Source of the DNA: an uncultured Oscillospiraceae bacterium
Lineage (GTDB): Bacteria; Bacillota; Clostridia; Oscillospirales; Ruminococcaceae
Direction: 5' to 3'
NCBI GenBank assembly: GCA_934481445.1
Contig: CAKSPC010000035.1
Span: 1-27,724 of the forward strand
Length of the DNA stretch: 27,724 bases
Part shown: positions 1-7,081 of the stretch, in pieces
Numbering within the stretch: position 1 is the first letter of the stretch
Layout of the letters: each line of letters opens with the position of its first letter
Notes under the pieces: model-generated
Database searches by the model: none
Told to the model about the DNA's origin: nothing
Seen by the model: only the letters and a program-made list of their open reading frames with translations
Position numbers and translations under genes: made by a program

Positions 1-68
1 CGAAGATGGTGCGCACTGCACATTTTCGCTCGCATGAGGTTTTTAGAGGTGACCACATATAAAACGAG
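1..68 (+). other. Unassigned stretch upstream of a strong terminator
   Basis: Positions 1-28 can fold into a long hairpin: CGAAGAT pairs with ATTTTCG (one G-U) and GTGC pairs with GCAC inside. The terminator at 69-100 follows. This looks like the 3' end of a plus-strand transcript that begins left of the window, either an untranslated tail or a structured RNA. No coding frame here is convincing, and no known RNA family was recognised. Confidence 0.3.
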
Positions 69-100
69 CCACTTCCCGCTTCGGCGGGAAGTGGTTTTTT
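69..100 (+). terminator. Strong rho-independent terminator
   Basis: An 11-bp perfect stem (69-79 with 84-94) closes a TTCG tetraloop and is followed by six T (95-100). It ends plus-strand transcription entering from the left edge. Read on the minus strand, the stem is followed by CTCGTTTTAT, so it may also stop transcripts of the amidohydrolase operon, which ends about 165 bp away. Confidence 0.9.
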
Positions 101-265
101 CTGTTTCCGGAACAAATACAGTCAGAAAAAGGTATAGAAATTGGCACATCTGCTTGTTCATTCTTTTATTATGCCATTTTTTATTTTACTATGCAACCGG
201 TTTGTTTACTAATCGTGCATAACTCCTGATTCGTGGGCTTTGTGCGGTGTTGCCTTAAATAAACG
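101..265. other. Intergenic spacer without a gene
   Basis: AT-rich spacer between the left-edge terminator and the stop codon of the amidohydrolase. A short open frame (34-222, plus) runs through the terminator stem, lacks a ribosome site and shows no family features, so it is not called. No convincing promoter was seen. Confidence 0.5.
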
Positions 266-1531
266 TTAACCGCATATCTCAGCGGCAAGCTTATTGGCGC
301 GGGCATAAATTTCCTCAGCATCAACCGTCGTGAATTTTCCGTTTTCGTACAGAATTTTTCCGTTGACGACCGTCATTGCAACATTCTGCTTGCTTCCCGC
401 GTAAACGAGATTTTTCGGGATATTATGAAGCGGCTGCATATTTGGCTGCGAAAGGTCAATTACTGCGAAGTCCGCAAGCTTGCCCGCTTTCAGCACATCG
501 CAGTCGGTAAGGCCCATGCAGAGCGCACCGCCCTTTGTCGCCATCTCAAGTACATCGTAAGCGGAGCACGCTGAGGCGTCCTCCTCGCGTATCTTCTGCA
601 AGCCCGTAACGAGAAACATTTCGCGGAACATATCAAGACAGTTGTTGCTTGCCGCTCCGTCTGTGCCTATCGCGAAATTTTTCATGCCTTTTCTGCGCAT
701 ATCACATATCGGCGCGATACCACTGGCAAGCTTCATGTTCGACGCGGGGTTTGTTACCATCCACAAGCCCTTATCTCGGAATATTTCGATATCCTTGTCA
801 TCAAACCATACGCAGTGAAATCCTCCGCCGCCGTATTCCAGCATACCAAGCTTGTTAAACAGCTGCGTGGGCGTCATGCCGTATCTTTCGCGGCAGCCCT
901 CGACCTCGGATTTTGTTTCGCTGTTATGCGCGAACACGGGCGCCCTGTATTTCTGAGAAAGCGCCGCCATGCCCTCCATTATCTCGCACTTGGTTGTGTA
1001 CTCCGCATGGAAGCCGAACTGATAAGATACCAGCGGGTCAAGGGAATTGTAGGTGTTATATTCCTCCTCGCATGCTTCGACAGTTCCGCCAAAATCATTT
1101 ATGGATCCGCATATTACCGTGCGGAAGCCCATATCTATATTAGCCTTTGCATAAGAGGGCAGCTTGAAATACATATCAAACGAGGAAGTGATGCCGCTTG
1201 TGAGGTATTCCATATTTCCGAGCTGGGTGAAAACGTAGATAGCCTCTTCGGTGAGCTTTGCCTCCCGCGGGAAAACCTGCTTGTTCAGCCAGTCGGAGAG
1301 CGGCATATCATCAGCAAAGGAGCGCAGGAACGTCATTGCAGTATGCGTGTGCGCATCTTTGAACCCCGGGATGATAAGGTTGCCGTTAAGGTCTATCTCC
1401 CTGTCGAAATGCTTTGCGCCGTTAGGAGCGCCGATATAGGAAATACGCTCGTTTTCAGTATGCAGCTCGCCGTTTATTACGGTGTTATCCTGCATGGTAA
1501 GTATTCTTGCGTTGTAAAATCTGATCTTCAT
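266..1531 (-). CDS. Amidohydrolase of the MTA/SAH deaminase (MtaD/SsnA-like) family
   Basis: A 421-residue metal-dependent amidohydrolase, the usual length for this family. Visible active-site residues are H61 and H63 (DAHTHT), H175 (FGFHAEY), H202 (FAHNSE), H239 and D291 (GTDGAASNN). NPASNMKLASG near 261-271 is typical of the MtaD/SsnA/TrzN branch, whose members hydrolyse an amino group from 5'-methylthioadenosine, S-adenosylhomocysteine or related nucleosides. It is last in a minus-strand cluster and starts (ATG at 1531) 4 bp inside the end of the methyltransferase gene, implying translational coupling. With MtnA and a SAM methyltransferase as neighbours, a role in recycling SAM by-products is likely. 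The exact substrate (MTA, SAH, adenosine or guanine-like bases) cannot be read from sequence. Confidence 0.85.
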   Translation of the reverse strand: MKIRFYNARILTMQDNTVINGELHTENERISYIGAPNGAKHFDREIDLNGNLIIPGFKDAHTHTAMTFLRSFADDMPLSDWLNKQVFPREAKLTEEAIYVFTQLGNMEYLTSGITSSFDMYFKLPSYAKANIDMGFRTVICGSINDFGGTVEACEEEYNTYNSLDPLVSYQFGFHAEYTTKCEIMEGMAALSQKYRAPVFAHNSETKSEVEGCRERYGMTPTQLFNKLGMLEYGGGGFHCVWFDDKDIEIFRDKGLWMVTNPASNMKLASGIAPICDMRRKGMKNFAIGTDGAASNNCLDMFREMFLVTGLQKIREEDASACSAYDVLEMATKGGALCMGLTDCDVLKAGKLADFAVIDLSQPNMQPLHNIPKNLVYAGSKQNVAMTVVNGKILYENGKFTTVDAEEIYARANKLAAEICG

Positions 1532-2328
1532 ATATTCTCCTGTTTGCGGGATTTTATCACTGTTATCGCGGCAAAATGCTTTATCGTAAAGCTTTCGGGG
1601 ACGATACGACCGAGAAGCTCAAGATGTTCCTTTTCAAATTCTGCGATTTTCTCCGGCGGAAGCGAAGCGCCTATTCCGCGGCAGGCTTTTATTCTTCCGT
1701 TCCAGCTTTCCCTTGTAAAGGGTACATCCAGCAGGAATGTCTCTGCGCTTTCCACCTTGAAATGCGGCAGATAAGCGTCGGGTATCTCGGTCTTGTGAAC
1801 TACCTCGCCCTTACCGCTCCAGTCGGGATTGTATTTTAGAACAAGCTCCTCGGTAGCTGCGGCTGTCTTGTCCTCAAACGGAAGCCATTCCATCGAAAGA
1901 ACCGCAAATCTTCCGCCGCTCTTCAGCACGGAATAAAGCTTTTCCGCAAGGCGCTTGTGGTCGAAATACCAGAAACACTGGCAGGCAAGCGCACTGTCGA
2001 AGCTGTTGTCCGCGAAAGGAATATCCTCCGCGCCGCTGCATACGAAATCGATGTCCATTCTGTTTTCCGCCGCAAGGCGCTTTGCCTGCGCTATCTGGTT
2101 TTCGGAAATATCCACTCCGGTAAAATGCGCTCCCGTGCCGTACAGAGCCCGCGGAAGAACTCCCGTGCCCGTACCGATGTCCAGCACGGATGTGCCGTTT
2201 TTGCAAAGCCCAAGCTCGATTATCCTGTCGTAAAAAACTTTCGGATAGATGTCGCGGTACTTCGCGTAATCATCCGAAGTCCTGCCCCAGTCAAATGGCT
2301 TTCCCGAATCTATTCTATTATTGATCAT
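1528..2328 (-). CDS. Class I SAM-dependent methyltransferase
   Basis: About 266 residues. SAM-binding motif [14 protein letters not shown], lies at residues 48-60. An acidic end of beta-2 (FTGVDIS) follows, then a motif-IV-like segment ([17 protein letters not shown]), the order seen in the Methyltransf_11/25 group with small-molecule or unknown substrates. The frame is open further upstream, but ATG at 2328 is chosen because AAAGGAT sits just before it and the longer version would run 60 bp more into mtnA. The gene overlaps the end of mtnA (stop at 2318) by 11 bp and the amidohydrolase start by 4 bp, so the three genes form a tight operon. The substrate is unknown. The enzyme would release SAH, a possible substrate of the neighbouring deaminase-like enzyme. 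Confidence 0.85.
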   Translation of the reverse strand: MINNRIDSGKPFDWGRTSDDYAKYRDIYPKVFYDRIIELGLCKNGTSVLDIGTGTGVLPRALYGTGAHFTGVDISENQIAQAKRLAAENRMDIDFVCSGAEDIPFADNSFDSALACQCFWYFDHKRLAEKLYSVLKSGGRFAVLSMEWLPFEDKTAAATEELVLKYNPDWSGKGEVVHKTEIPDAYLPHFKVESAETFLLDVPFTRESWNGRIKACRGIGASLPPEKIAEFEKEHLELLGRIVPESFTIKHFAAITVIKSRKQENI

Positions 2329-3385
2329 CGCTCTTATCCTTTCCGAAAAGTTTCGCAAGCGACTCGGTGTACGGGTACCTTGCAATTCCGCGTTCGGTGA
2401 CTATGGCGGTGATAAGTTCCGCGTCGGTGACATCGAACGCAGGATTGAAGCATTTTACCTCCGGCTCGGCAACAGGCTGTGCGAAATACCCATGCTTCAC
2501 TTCGTCCGCGCTTCTTTCCTCGATGGTGATATCATCGCCGCTCGTACAACTGAAATCAATTGTGGAGCTAGGGCAGAACACATAGAAAGGTATTCCGTGG
2601 TATTTTGCATTCACCGCCACGGAGCGAGTACCTATCTTGTTTGCAGTATCGCCGTTTGCGGCAACTCTGTCGCAGCCGACAAAGCAGGCGTTTATTTTTC
2701 CCTGCTTCATCAGCAGCGAAGCTGCATTATCACATATCAGGGTGACATCTATCCCTGCGTGATTAAGCTCGAACGATGTAAGCCGCGCACCCTGCATAAG
2801 CGGGCGGGTTTCGTCGCTGAAAACATGGAACTCGTATCCCTTTTCTTTGCCGAGAAGCAGCGGTCCTAGCCCCGAGCCGTATTCCGAAGCGGCAAGGGCG
2901 CCCGCGTTACAGTGGGTAAGGATGCCATCACCGCTTTTAATCAGCGACAGTCCGTACTCGGATATAGCGCGGCACATTGACCTGTCCTCTTCGTATATAG
3001 CGGTGCATTCCGCCTTTAATACGGGAAGCTGCTCGTCCTTTTCCTTTGCGCATTTTTTCGCGGCGGCAAGCATTCTGTTCACCGCAAACGAAAGATTTAC
3101 CGCCGTCGGGCGGGATTTGCAAAAATACTCCCCGGCGCGGGAAAGATCGGCGTAGAAACCATCAAAATCCGTTTTTTCTATCTGCTGCGCAAGAACGTAC
3201 ATTCCAAAACCCGCAGCAATGCCTATCGCAGGAGCGCCCCTGACCCTCAGAGAAAAAATCGCTTCATATATGCTCTCAGCGGTTTCAAGTCGAAGAAACT
3301 TGACTGCATTCGGAAGCAGTGTCTGATCAAGTATCTCGACCGCTTTACCGTCAGCCGAAAGCCTTACAGTAAAAAGTTTGTCCAT
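2318..3385 (-). CDS. mtnA: S-methyl-5-thioribose-1-phosphate isomerase (MtnA family)
   Basis: A 355-residue aldose-ketose isomerase of the MtnA/eIF2B-like family, converting methylthioribose-1-phosphate to the ribulose form in methionine salvage. The substrate loop RVRGAPAIG lies at 47-55. The catalytic pair is visible as C159 (THCNAGALA) and D239 ([11 protein letters not shown]), near the positions in Bacillus MtnA. ATG at 3385 is chosen because the longer frame would begin at TTG inside the terminator hairpin at 3404-3435; no good ribosome site precedes either start. No kinase, aldolase or later salvage enzyme is in the window. The enzyme may work on MTR-1-P made via deamination and phosphorolysis, or on 5-deoxyribose-1-P/ribose-1-P, known alternatives for the family. 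Confidence 0.88.
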   Translation of the reverse strand: MDKLFTVRLSADGKAVEILDQTLLPNAVKFLRLETAESIYEAIFSLRVRGAPAIGIAAGFGMYVLAQQIEKTDFDGFYADLSRAGEYFCKSRPTAVNLSFAVNRMLAAAKKCAKEKDEQLPVLKAECTAIYEEDRSMCRAISEYGLSLIKSGDGILTHCNAGALAASEYGSGLGPLLLGKEKGYEFHVFSDETRPLMQGARLTSFELNHAGIDVTLICDNAASLLMKQGKINACFVGCDRVAANGDTANKIGTRSVAVNAKYHGIPFYVFCPSSTIDFSCTSGDDITIEERSADEVKHGYFAQPVAEPEVKCFNPAFDVTDAELITAIVTERGIARYPYTESLAKLFGKDKSDDQ

Positions 3386-3398
3386 AGCATTTTTACCG

Positions 3399-3435
3399 AA
3401 AAAGCCGCACAACGTCTGTTATTACGCTGTGCGGC
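3399..3435 (-). terminator. Intrinsic terminator between the GTPase gene and mtnA
   Basis: Read on the minus strand, GCCGCAC (3435-3429) pairs with GTGCGGC (3410-3404) around an 18-nt loop and is followed by TTTTT (3403-3399). It directly follows the stop codon of the second GTPase gene and ends 14 bp before the mtnA ATG. It should end the GTPase transcript. It may be leaky and pass some transcription into mtnA. Confidence 0.75.
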
Positions 3436-3441
3436 CGTCCT

Positions 3442-4389
3442 TTAGTTAAAGTAAACCAGCTCGCTGTCCGCAGGCTGTGTGGGGGTAATGCTGTCCGCCG
3501 TGATAACAGGTCCGGTGCCCTTGTAAACAGGGTGCTTTTCTCCGATAACCTTGCCGCAGACTTCTACCCAGTCGCCGTCCTTGAATTTGCTTTCGTCCGG
3601 CGATTTTACAAGTATTCCCACCACCTGGATATCATCCGCGCAGCAGGTCATAGCGCGGCGGGATATTACAAAATATCCCTTCGGAACGTTCGACGCACGG
3701 AATACCATTCCGCGGACGCGGACGTTCTTGCCCTTATACCTCGGCGCGTTGCTCATGATGTCGATATACCACAGACCGAAATCATCGTGCACGATGTCAA
3801 TGGGGTCGGCATTAACGTCAAACGGCATTTCATCATCGCCCTGAAATCCCTGCTCAACAGAACCGTCAGTGTATTCAAACATCATGTCGATTTTAGGATT
3901 AAGAGCCTTTATGCTGCGGCGAAGGCGCTTTTTATCCACCTTGCCCTGCTCGCAGCGGTTAAAGATGATTATATCGGAAATTGCGATATTGTCGGAAAGA
4001 AGCTGACGCATATTGTTCATATACATATCAAACTTCGAGTGGTCAACGAACATGAATATCTGATAGAAAATCCAGCTCTTCGGCGCCTTTACCGCCATGT
4101 CGCGGAGGCTCCACATACCGTTATATTCCAGCATTACGCGGGTAGGTTTATGCTTATTTACGAGCTCTTCGAGGTTTGCTTCATTGAAGTCCGCCTCGTC
4201 CTCGATGAACTCTACAACGGAGTTAGAGGACTTGAGCACCTTTGCGTCGTACTCAACCTCGCCATCCTCGCAGGCGATGATAAGCGTGCGCTCACCCTTG
4301 CTGAACTGCTTGTCAGCTATGGTTTCGAGGATAAAAGATGTTTTTCCGCTTTCGAGGAAACCTGTTATAAGATATACGGGAAGTTCCAT
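3442..4389 (-). CDS. CobW/P47K-type GTPase with a C-terminal DUF1980 (YcgQ)-like domain
   Basis: 315 residues. The N-terminal G domain has the P-loop GFLESGKT (10-17) and a C-terminal-to-core FNRCEQ in place of the usual NKxD, so base recognition is non-standard. It lacks the GCxCC metal-binding motif of typical CobW proteins. Residues about 212-285 (RVRGMVF, YFVISRRAMTCCADD, VGILV, DWVEVCGKV) resemble the beta-rich C-terminal domain of the TIGR03943/DUF1980 family, which accompanies DUF318-type permeases in metal homeostasis. No signal peptide or membrane segment is seen. It lies 24 bp downstream of the His-rich GTPase, has AAAGGCGG before the ATG, and is followed by a terminator. A partner role in metal delivery or metal-stress response is inferred from the pairing; GTPase activity is untested. 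Confidence 0.75.
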   Translation of the reverse strand: MELPVYLITGFLESGKTSFILETIADKQFSKGERTLIIACEDGEVEYDAKVLKSSNSVVEFIEDEADFNEANLEELVNKHKPTRVMLEYNGMWSLRDMAVKAPKSWIFYQIFMFVDHSKFDMYMNNMRQLLSDNIAISDIIIFNRCEQGKVDKKRLRRSIKALNPKIDMMFEYTDGSVEQGFQGDDEMPFDVNADPIDIVHDDFGLWYIDIMSNAPRYKGKNVRVRGMVFRASNVPKGYFVISRRAMTCCADDIQVVGILVKSPDESKFKDGDWVEVCGKVIGEKHPVYKGTGPVITADSITPTQPADSELVYFN

Positions 4390-4413
4390 AATGAACCGCC
4401 TTTCATTTGATAA

Positions 4414-5544
4414 TTAAACTCCGAACAGAGCCTTGATCTTGTCCTCGGCAAGCTTGGAGCCTATAACGCACATTCTGCCTGTTACATCGGCAGCTCCCGT
4501 GCGTATCTCGTACTCCTCGGGAACGAAGTCAAAGTAATACCATACTCCCTCTGCGCCCGCAACGATTCCCTTTGCGCGCAGAACAACACCGTATTCCTCG
4601 GAGGAGAGCGCCTTGAGTGCGTTTTCAAGGTCAGCCTTTGCAAACTTCTTTGCAGTTTCTACGCCGAACGAAGTGAAAACTTCATCAGCATGGTGGTGAT
4701 GGTGATGATCGTGGTCATGGTGGCAACATTCGCCGTCGTGATGGTGGTGCTCGTGCTCGTCATCGTCGTGGTCGTGGTGGCAGCATTCGCCATCGTGATG
4801 ATGGTGCTCGTGCTCATCATCGTCGTGGTCGTGGTGGCAGCACTCGCCATCGTGATGGTGGTGCTCGTGCTCGTCATCATCGTGGTCGTGGTGAGAATGA
4901 CCGCATACCGGGCAGATATCCTCGTCCTTCAGAAGCTCATCGGCAAACTTGTTTTCTGTTTCCATTGCAGCGAGGATCTGCGCGCCATTGATATCATCCC
5001 ACGGAGTTGTTACGATGGTGGCGTGCTCGTTGAGTTCTCTTATCATAGCAACAGCCTCTGCCAGCTTCTCTTCAGAGAGCTTCTGTGTGCGGCTGAGGAT
5101 GATGGTCTTGGCGGTTTCTACCTGATTCTTATAGAACTCACCGAAATTTTTCATATACATTCTTATCTTGGTTGCATCGGCAACGGTGGTATAGCTGTTC
5201 AGCTTGATCTCGCTGCTGTCAACGTTCATAACTGCCTTGATAACATCGGAAAGCTTTCCTACGCCGGAGGGTTCGATAAGGATACGATCGGGGTGGAACT
5301 GCTCAAGCACCTGCGCCAGAGCCTTACCGAAATCGCCAACCAGCGAGCAGCAAATGCAACCCTGATTCATTTCGGTGACCTGAATGCCGGCGTCTTTCAT
5401 AAAACCGCCGTCAATACCGATCTCGCCGAATTCGTTCTCGATAAGAACAAGTTTCTCTCCGTTATAGCCTTCCTTCAGAAGCTTTCTGATAAGTGTTGTT
5501 TTGCCCGCGCCGAGAAAGCCTGAAAACACATCTATTTTTGTCAT
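4414..5544 (-). CDS. CobW-family GTP-dependent metallochaperone with His-rich repeats
   Basis: 376 residues. The P-loop is GFLGAGKT (9-16), followed by ENEFGE and the metal-binding CobW motif GCICC (62-66), then EPSGVG (91-96). After the G domain come CPVC (211-214) and a His/Asp/Cys-rich run (217-285) built from three identical-type 19-residue units. A CobW_C domain occupies roughly 287-376. Family members (CobW, ZigA/ZagA, ZNG1, YeiR) insert or buffer zinc, cobalt or iron; the His-rich insert suggests high-capacity zinc or nickel binding. It has its own sigma-A promoter and an AGAGG ribosome site before ATG 5544, and is co-transcribed with the second GTPase. The metal is inferred, not shown. 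Confidence 0.85.
   Translation of the reverse strand: MTKIDVFSGFLGAGKTTLIRKLLKEGYNGEKLVLIENEFGEIGIDGGFMKDAGIQVTEMNQGCICCSLVGDFGKALAQVLEQFHPDRILIEPSGVGKLSDVIKAVMNVDSSEIKLNSYTTVADATKIRMYMKNFGEFYKNQVETAKTIILSRTQKLSEEKLAEAVAMIRELNEHATIVTTPWDDINGAQILAAMETENKFADELLKDEDICPVCGHSHHDHDDDEHEHHHHDGECCHHDHDDDEHEHHHHDGECCHHDHDDDEHEHHHHDGECCHHDHDHHHHHHADEVFTSFGVETAKKFAKADLENALKALSSEEYGVVLRAKGIVAGAEGVWYYFDFVPEEYEIRTGAADVTGRMCVIGSKLAEDKIKALFGV
4718..4888. repeat. Three tandem 57-bp repeats inside the GTPase gene
   Basis: Three adjacent units (4718-4774, 4775-4831, 4832-4888) differ by only a few bases each. In the minus-strand frame each encodes a 19-residue His/Asp/Glu unit ending in GECC. Length 57 is a multiple of 3, so unit gain or loss by slippage keeps the frame. 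Confidence 0.95.
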
Positions 5545-5591
5545 AGTTATTACCTCTTTTCTATATACGCATTATCTGCGTTCCAACTTAT

Positions 5592-5620
5592 ATAATACCA
5601 CAAATCATAATTATAGTCAA
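5592..5620 (-). promoter_or_regulatory. Sigma-A promoter of the GTPase operon
   Basis: On the minus strand TTGACT (5620-5615) and TATTAT (5597-5592) are separated by 17 bp, about 50 bp before the ATG at 5544. The spacer contains the palindrome ATAATTAT (5607-5614) and the sequence AAATCATAAT on the plus strand. A metal-responsive repressor could bind here, but the second half of a Zur box is poor. Confidence 0.75.
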
Positions 5621-5875
5621 GCTTTGGGACTTTTTTTCACAAAATTTTCGGATAACAAAGATTTTTTTAAAAAATCCGAAAAATTCTCTGTAAAATTATT
5701 AGCTGTTTTCTTCGAAAAAATTATTTATTTTGCCACATCTTGTGGATTTCAAATTTTAAAATTAATCCTTTTTGACCATATTCAACAATAGATATTTGTT
5801 ATGATTTCACATAAAATTTTTAAAAATCAGCGCCACATACCCATTTATATCCAGTTTCATGGTACACCTCGTCTA

Positions 5876-5904
5876 TTGTCAAAAAGGTTGAAATGTATTA
5901 TAAT
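5876..5904 (+). promoter_or_regulatory. Sigma-A promoter of the sigma-like gene
   Basis: TTGTCA (5876-5881) and a perfect TATAAT (5899-5904) with a 17-bp spacer lie 40 bp before the ATG at 5945. A ribosome site in the AAGGAAATGAGGA stretch precedes the start. Confidence 0.8.
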
Positions 5905-5944
5905 TTGAAATAGATAGAAAACAACAAGGAAATGAGGACAGAAA

Positions 5945-6247
5945 ATGGCAGGGAAAAAATCAAGCTATCCTTCAAATCTGGTCAGCAAGGTTCTTAATCT
6001 TGGAGGAATCGAATTAGCCGAGGAAAAAGCGGCAGACATCGAAAAGGCGCTCGAAGCACTGAATGAAAAGGAGCTTGACGCGGTGATGAAAAGATACCGC
6101 GAAGGCATGACGTACAAGTTGATCTCCGAGGAGTTCGGCATAACGCTGTCCTGCGCAAGGCTGCTTGTAGAAAAATCCGTTCGCAAACTGCGCCGCCCCG
6201 AAAACAGACGTTATTTCGAAGCACTGGTCGACGAGATCAACAAATGA
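5945..6247 (+). CDS. Small sigma-70 region 4-like helix-turn-helix protein
   Basis: 100 residues, charged, no signal peptide. Residues about 38-88 follow the pattern of sigma-factor region 4: a leader helix (LNEKELDAVMKRYREG), a helix-turn-helix (TYKLISEEFGIT, SCARLLVEKSV) and a basic KLRRPE end. There is no region 2, so it cannot be a complete sigma factor. It is more likely an orphan DNA-binding regulator or an anti-sigma/co-sigma partner. It has its own promoter and is separated from the GTPases by 400 bp. No specific family was recognised, and the target is unknown. It could regulate neighbours, but nothing in the sequence shows that. Confidence 0.75.
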   Translation: MAGKKSSYPSNLVSKVLNLGGIELAEEKAADIEKALEALNEKELDAVMKRYREGMTYKLISEEFGITLSCARLLVEKSVRKLRRPENRRYFEALVDEINK

Positions 6248-6253
6248 TCATCC

Positions 6254-6272
6254 CTGCGGTGCAGTGCCGCAG
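6254..6272 (+). other. Hairpin after the sigma-like gene
   Basis: CTGCGG (6254-6259) pairs with CCGCAG (6267-6272) just after the stop codon. No T-tract follows, so it is at best a weak terminator or an mRNA-stabilising stem. An A/T palindrome (6299-6315) lies just downstream. Confidence 0.35.
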
Positions 6273-6316
6273 AGATTGAAAAAATGTCGTTTTCACAAAG
6301 TTTTTTCAAAAAACTA

Positions 6317-6345
6317 TTGCACTTTTTACGGTAATGTGTTATCAT
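6317..6345 (+). promoter_or_regulatory. Sigma-A promoter of the H1-tail/SCP2 gene
   Basis: TTGCAC (6317-6322) and TATCAT (6340-6345) are separated by 17 bp, 36 bp before the ATG at 6382. AAAGGATG provides the ribosome site. Confidence 0.7.
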
Positions 6346-6381
6346 AATGGTATCTAAAACCTCTATCGAAAGGATGTCATT

Positions 6382-6984
6382 ATGAAAAAGAAAACCGTTG
6401 CTGCCACACATGACACAAAGACAGCCGTTAAAACTTCCGATGTAAAGGAAACGGTCAAGTCCGAGAACAAGACTACCGTTGCGGCAGACACAAAATCCAT
6501 AACTGCGAACGCTGCTCCCGTTGTCAAGGAAGAAGCTCCAGCAAAGGCAGCCACACAGGCAAAGCCCGCCGCTAAGAAGAGCGCAGCTTCCAAGAAGCCT
6601 TCTAAGGCCGCCGACGCAAAACCGACACAGAAAAAAGCCGGAAGGAAGCCCAAGCCCCTTACTATCGACGACATTGCGGCAAAGCTTTCCAAGCTTGTAA
6701 ACAAAGCTGCTGCAAATAAGATCGTTGGACCTGTTGCCGTTGATATCGAGGTATGGGGCTGGGACGACGGTGCAAACCGCCATATGTACATTGAGATCAT
6801 AAATGGCAGAATTACCGTTGCTCCTTACAACTATGAGGACAGGAATGTCGAAGCGTATATAAGCTTTGAGGATGCAAAGGACGTTGTTGACGGCAAGCTG
6901 TCCCTTAAGGAAGCATTTTCAAGCGGAAAGCTCAATGCAAGCGGCGATGTCAGATCTGCTCTGATTTTCGCGTCGCTGTTCTGA
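6382..6984 (+). CDS. Histone H1-like Lys/Ala/Pro tail fused to an SCP2-like domain
   Basis: 200 residues. The first ~92 are low-complexity Lys/Ala/Thr/Pro (AKPAAKKSAASKKPSKAA type), resembling bacterial H1-like tails and ending in an AT-hook-like GRKPK (88-92). Residues about 94-200 look like an SCP2 sterol-carrier fold: an amphipathic start (IDDIAAKLSKLV), beta strands (VAVDIEVWGWDDG, HMYIEIINGRITVAPY), then VEAYISFEDAKDVVDGKLSLKEAF and a hydrophobic end. Clostridial SCP2-like domains of this type are known but unexplained. The basic tail suggests nucleic-acid or polyanion binding; that is inference. The gene is monocistronic, with its own promoter, AAAGGATG ribosome site and a terminator at 7007. 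No signal peptide. It could be an abundant nucleoid or RNA-associated protein. Confidence 0.7.
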   Translation: MKKKTVAATHDTKTAVKTSDVKETVKSENKTTVAADTKSITANAAPVVKEEAPAKAATQAKPAAKKSAASKKPSKAADAKPTQKKAGRKPKPLTIDDIAAKLSKLVNKAAANKIVGPVAVDIEVWGWDDGANRHMYIEIINGRITVAPYNYEDRNVEAYISFEDAKDVVDGKLSLKEAFSSGKLNASGDVRSALIFASLF

Positions 6985-7006
6985 TATGGCATTATCAAAA
7001 AAATTT

Positions 7007-7034
7007 GCCCGCTCTATCGGCGGGCATTTTTATT
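7007..7034 (+). terminator. Rho-independent terminator
   Basis: GCCCGC (7007-7012) pairs with GCGGGC (7020-7025) across a 7-nt loop, followed by ATTTTTATT. It ends the H1-tail/SCP2 transcript 22 bp after its stop codon. Confidence 0.85.
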
Positions 7035-7060
7035 ATATCATAACGTAATTAATATCCCCT

Positions 7061-7079
7061 GGGCGGAACATCTCCGCCC
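7061..7079. other. GC hairpin upstream of the S1 gene
   Basis: GGGCGGA (7061-7067) pairs with TCCGCCC (7073-7079). No T-tract follows on either strand. It lies just before the likely promoter of the S1-domain gene, and its role is unknown. Confidence 0.4.
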
Positions 7080-7081
7080 CT

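Larger units (their letters stand above)
5545..5944. other. AT-rich 400-bp divergent intergenic region
   Basis: No gene is seen. The region separates the minus-strand GTPase operon from the plus-strand sigma-like gene and holds one promoter for each. The middle (about 5635-5810) is strongly AT-rich with short A/T palindromes. A half-site AAATCATAAT (5602-5611) sits within the minus promoter and loosely resembles a Zur half-site. Confidence 0.6.

Noticed and set aside
34..222. 62-residue plus-strand open frame at the left edge
   Set aside because: It contains the terminator hairpin at 69-94 and lacks a ribosome site.
815..1774. 319-residue plus-strand open frame across the amidohydrolase
   Set aside because: Runs through two well-supported minus-strand genes and shows no family pattern.
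2329..2385. Longer N-terminus for the methyltransferase
   Set aside because: It would extend the overlap with mtnA and ignore the AAAGGAT ribosome site before ATG 2328; the added residues do not look like the family.
4718..4888. CRISPR-like tandem repeats
   Set aside because: The 57-bp units are directly adjacent without spacers and are in frame within a coding region.
4690..5523. Long plus-strand open frame (277 residues, Val/Met-rich start) opposite the His-rich GTPase
   Set aside because: It is a mirror of the His/Asp codon repeats on the minus strand. It has no ribosome site and no family features.
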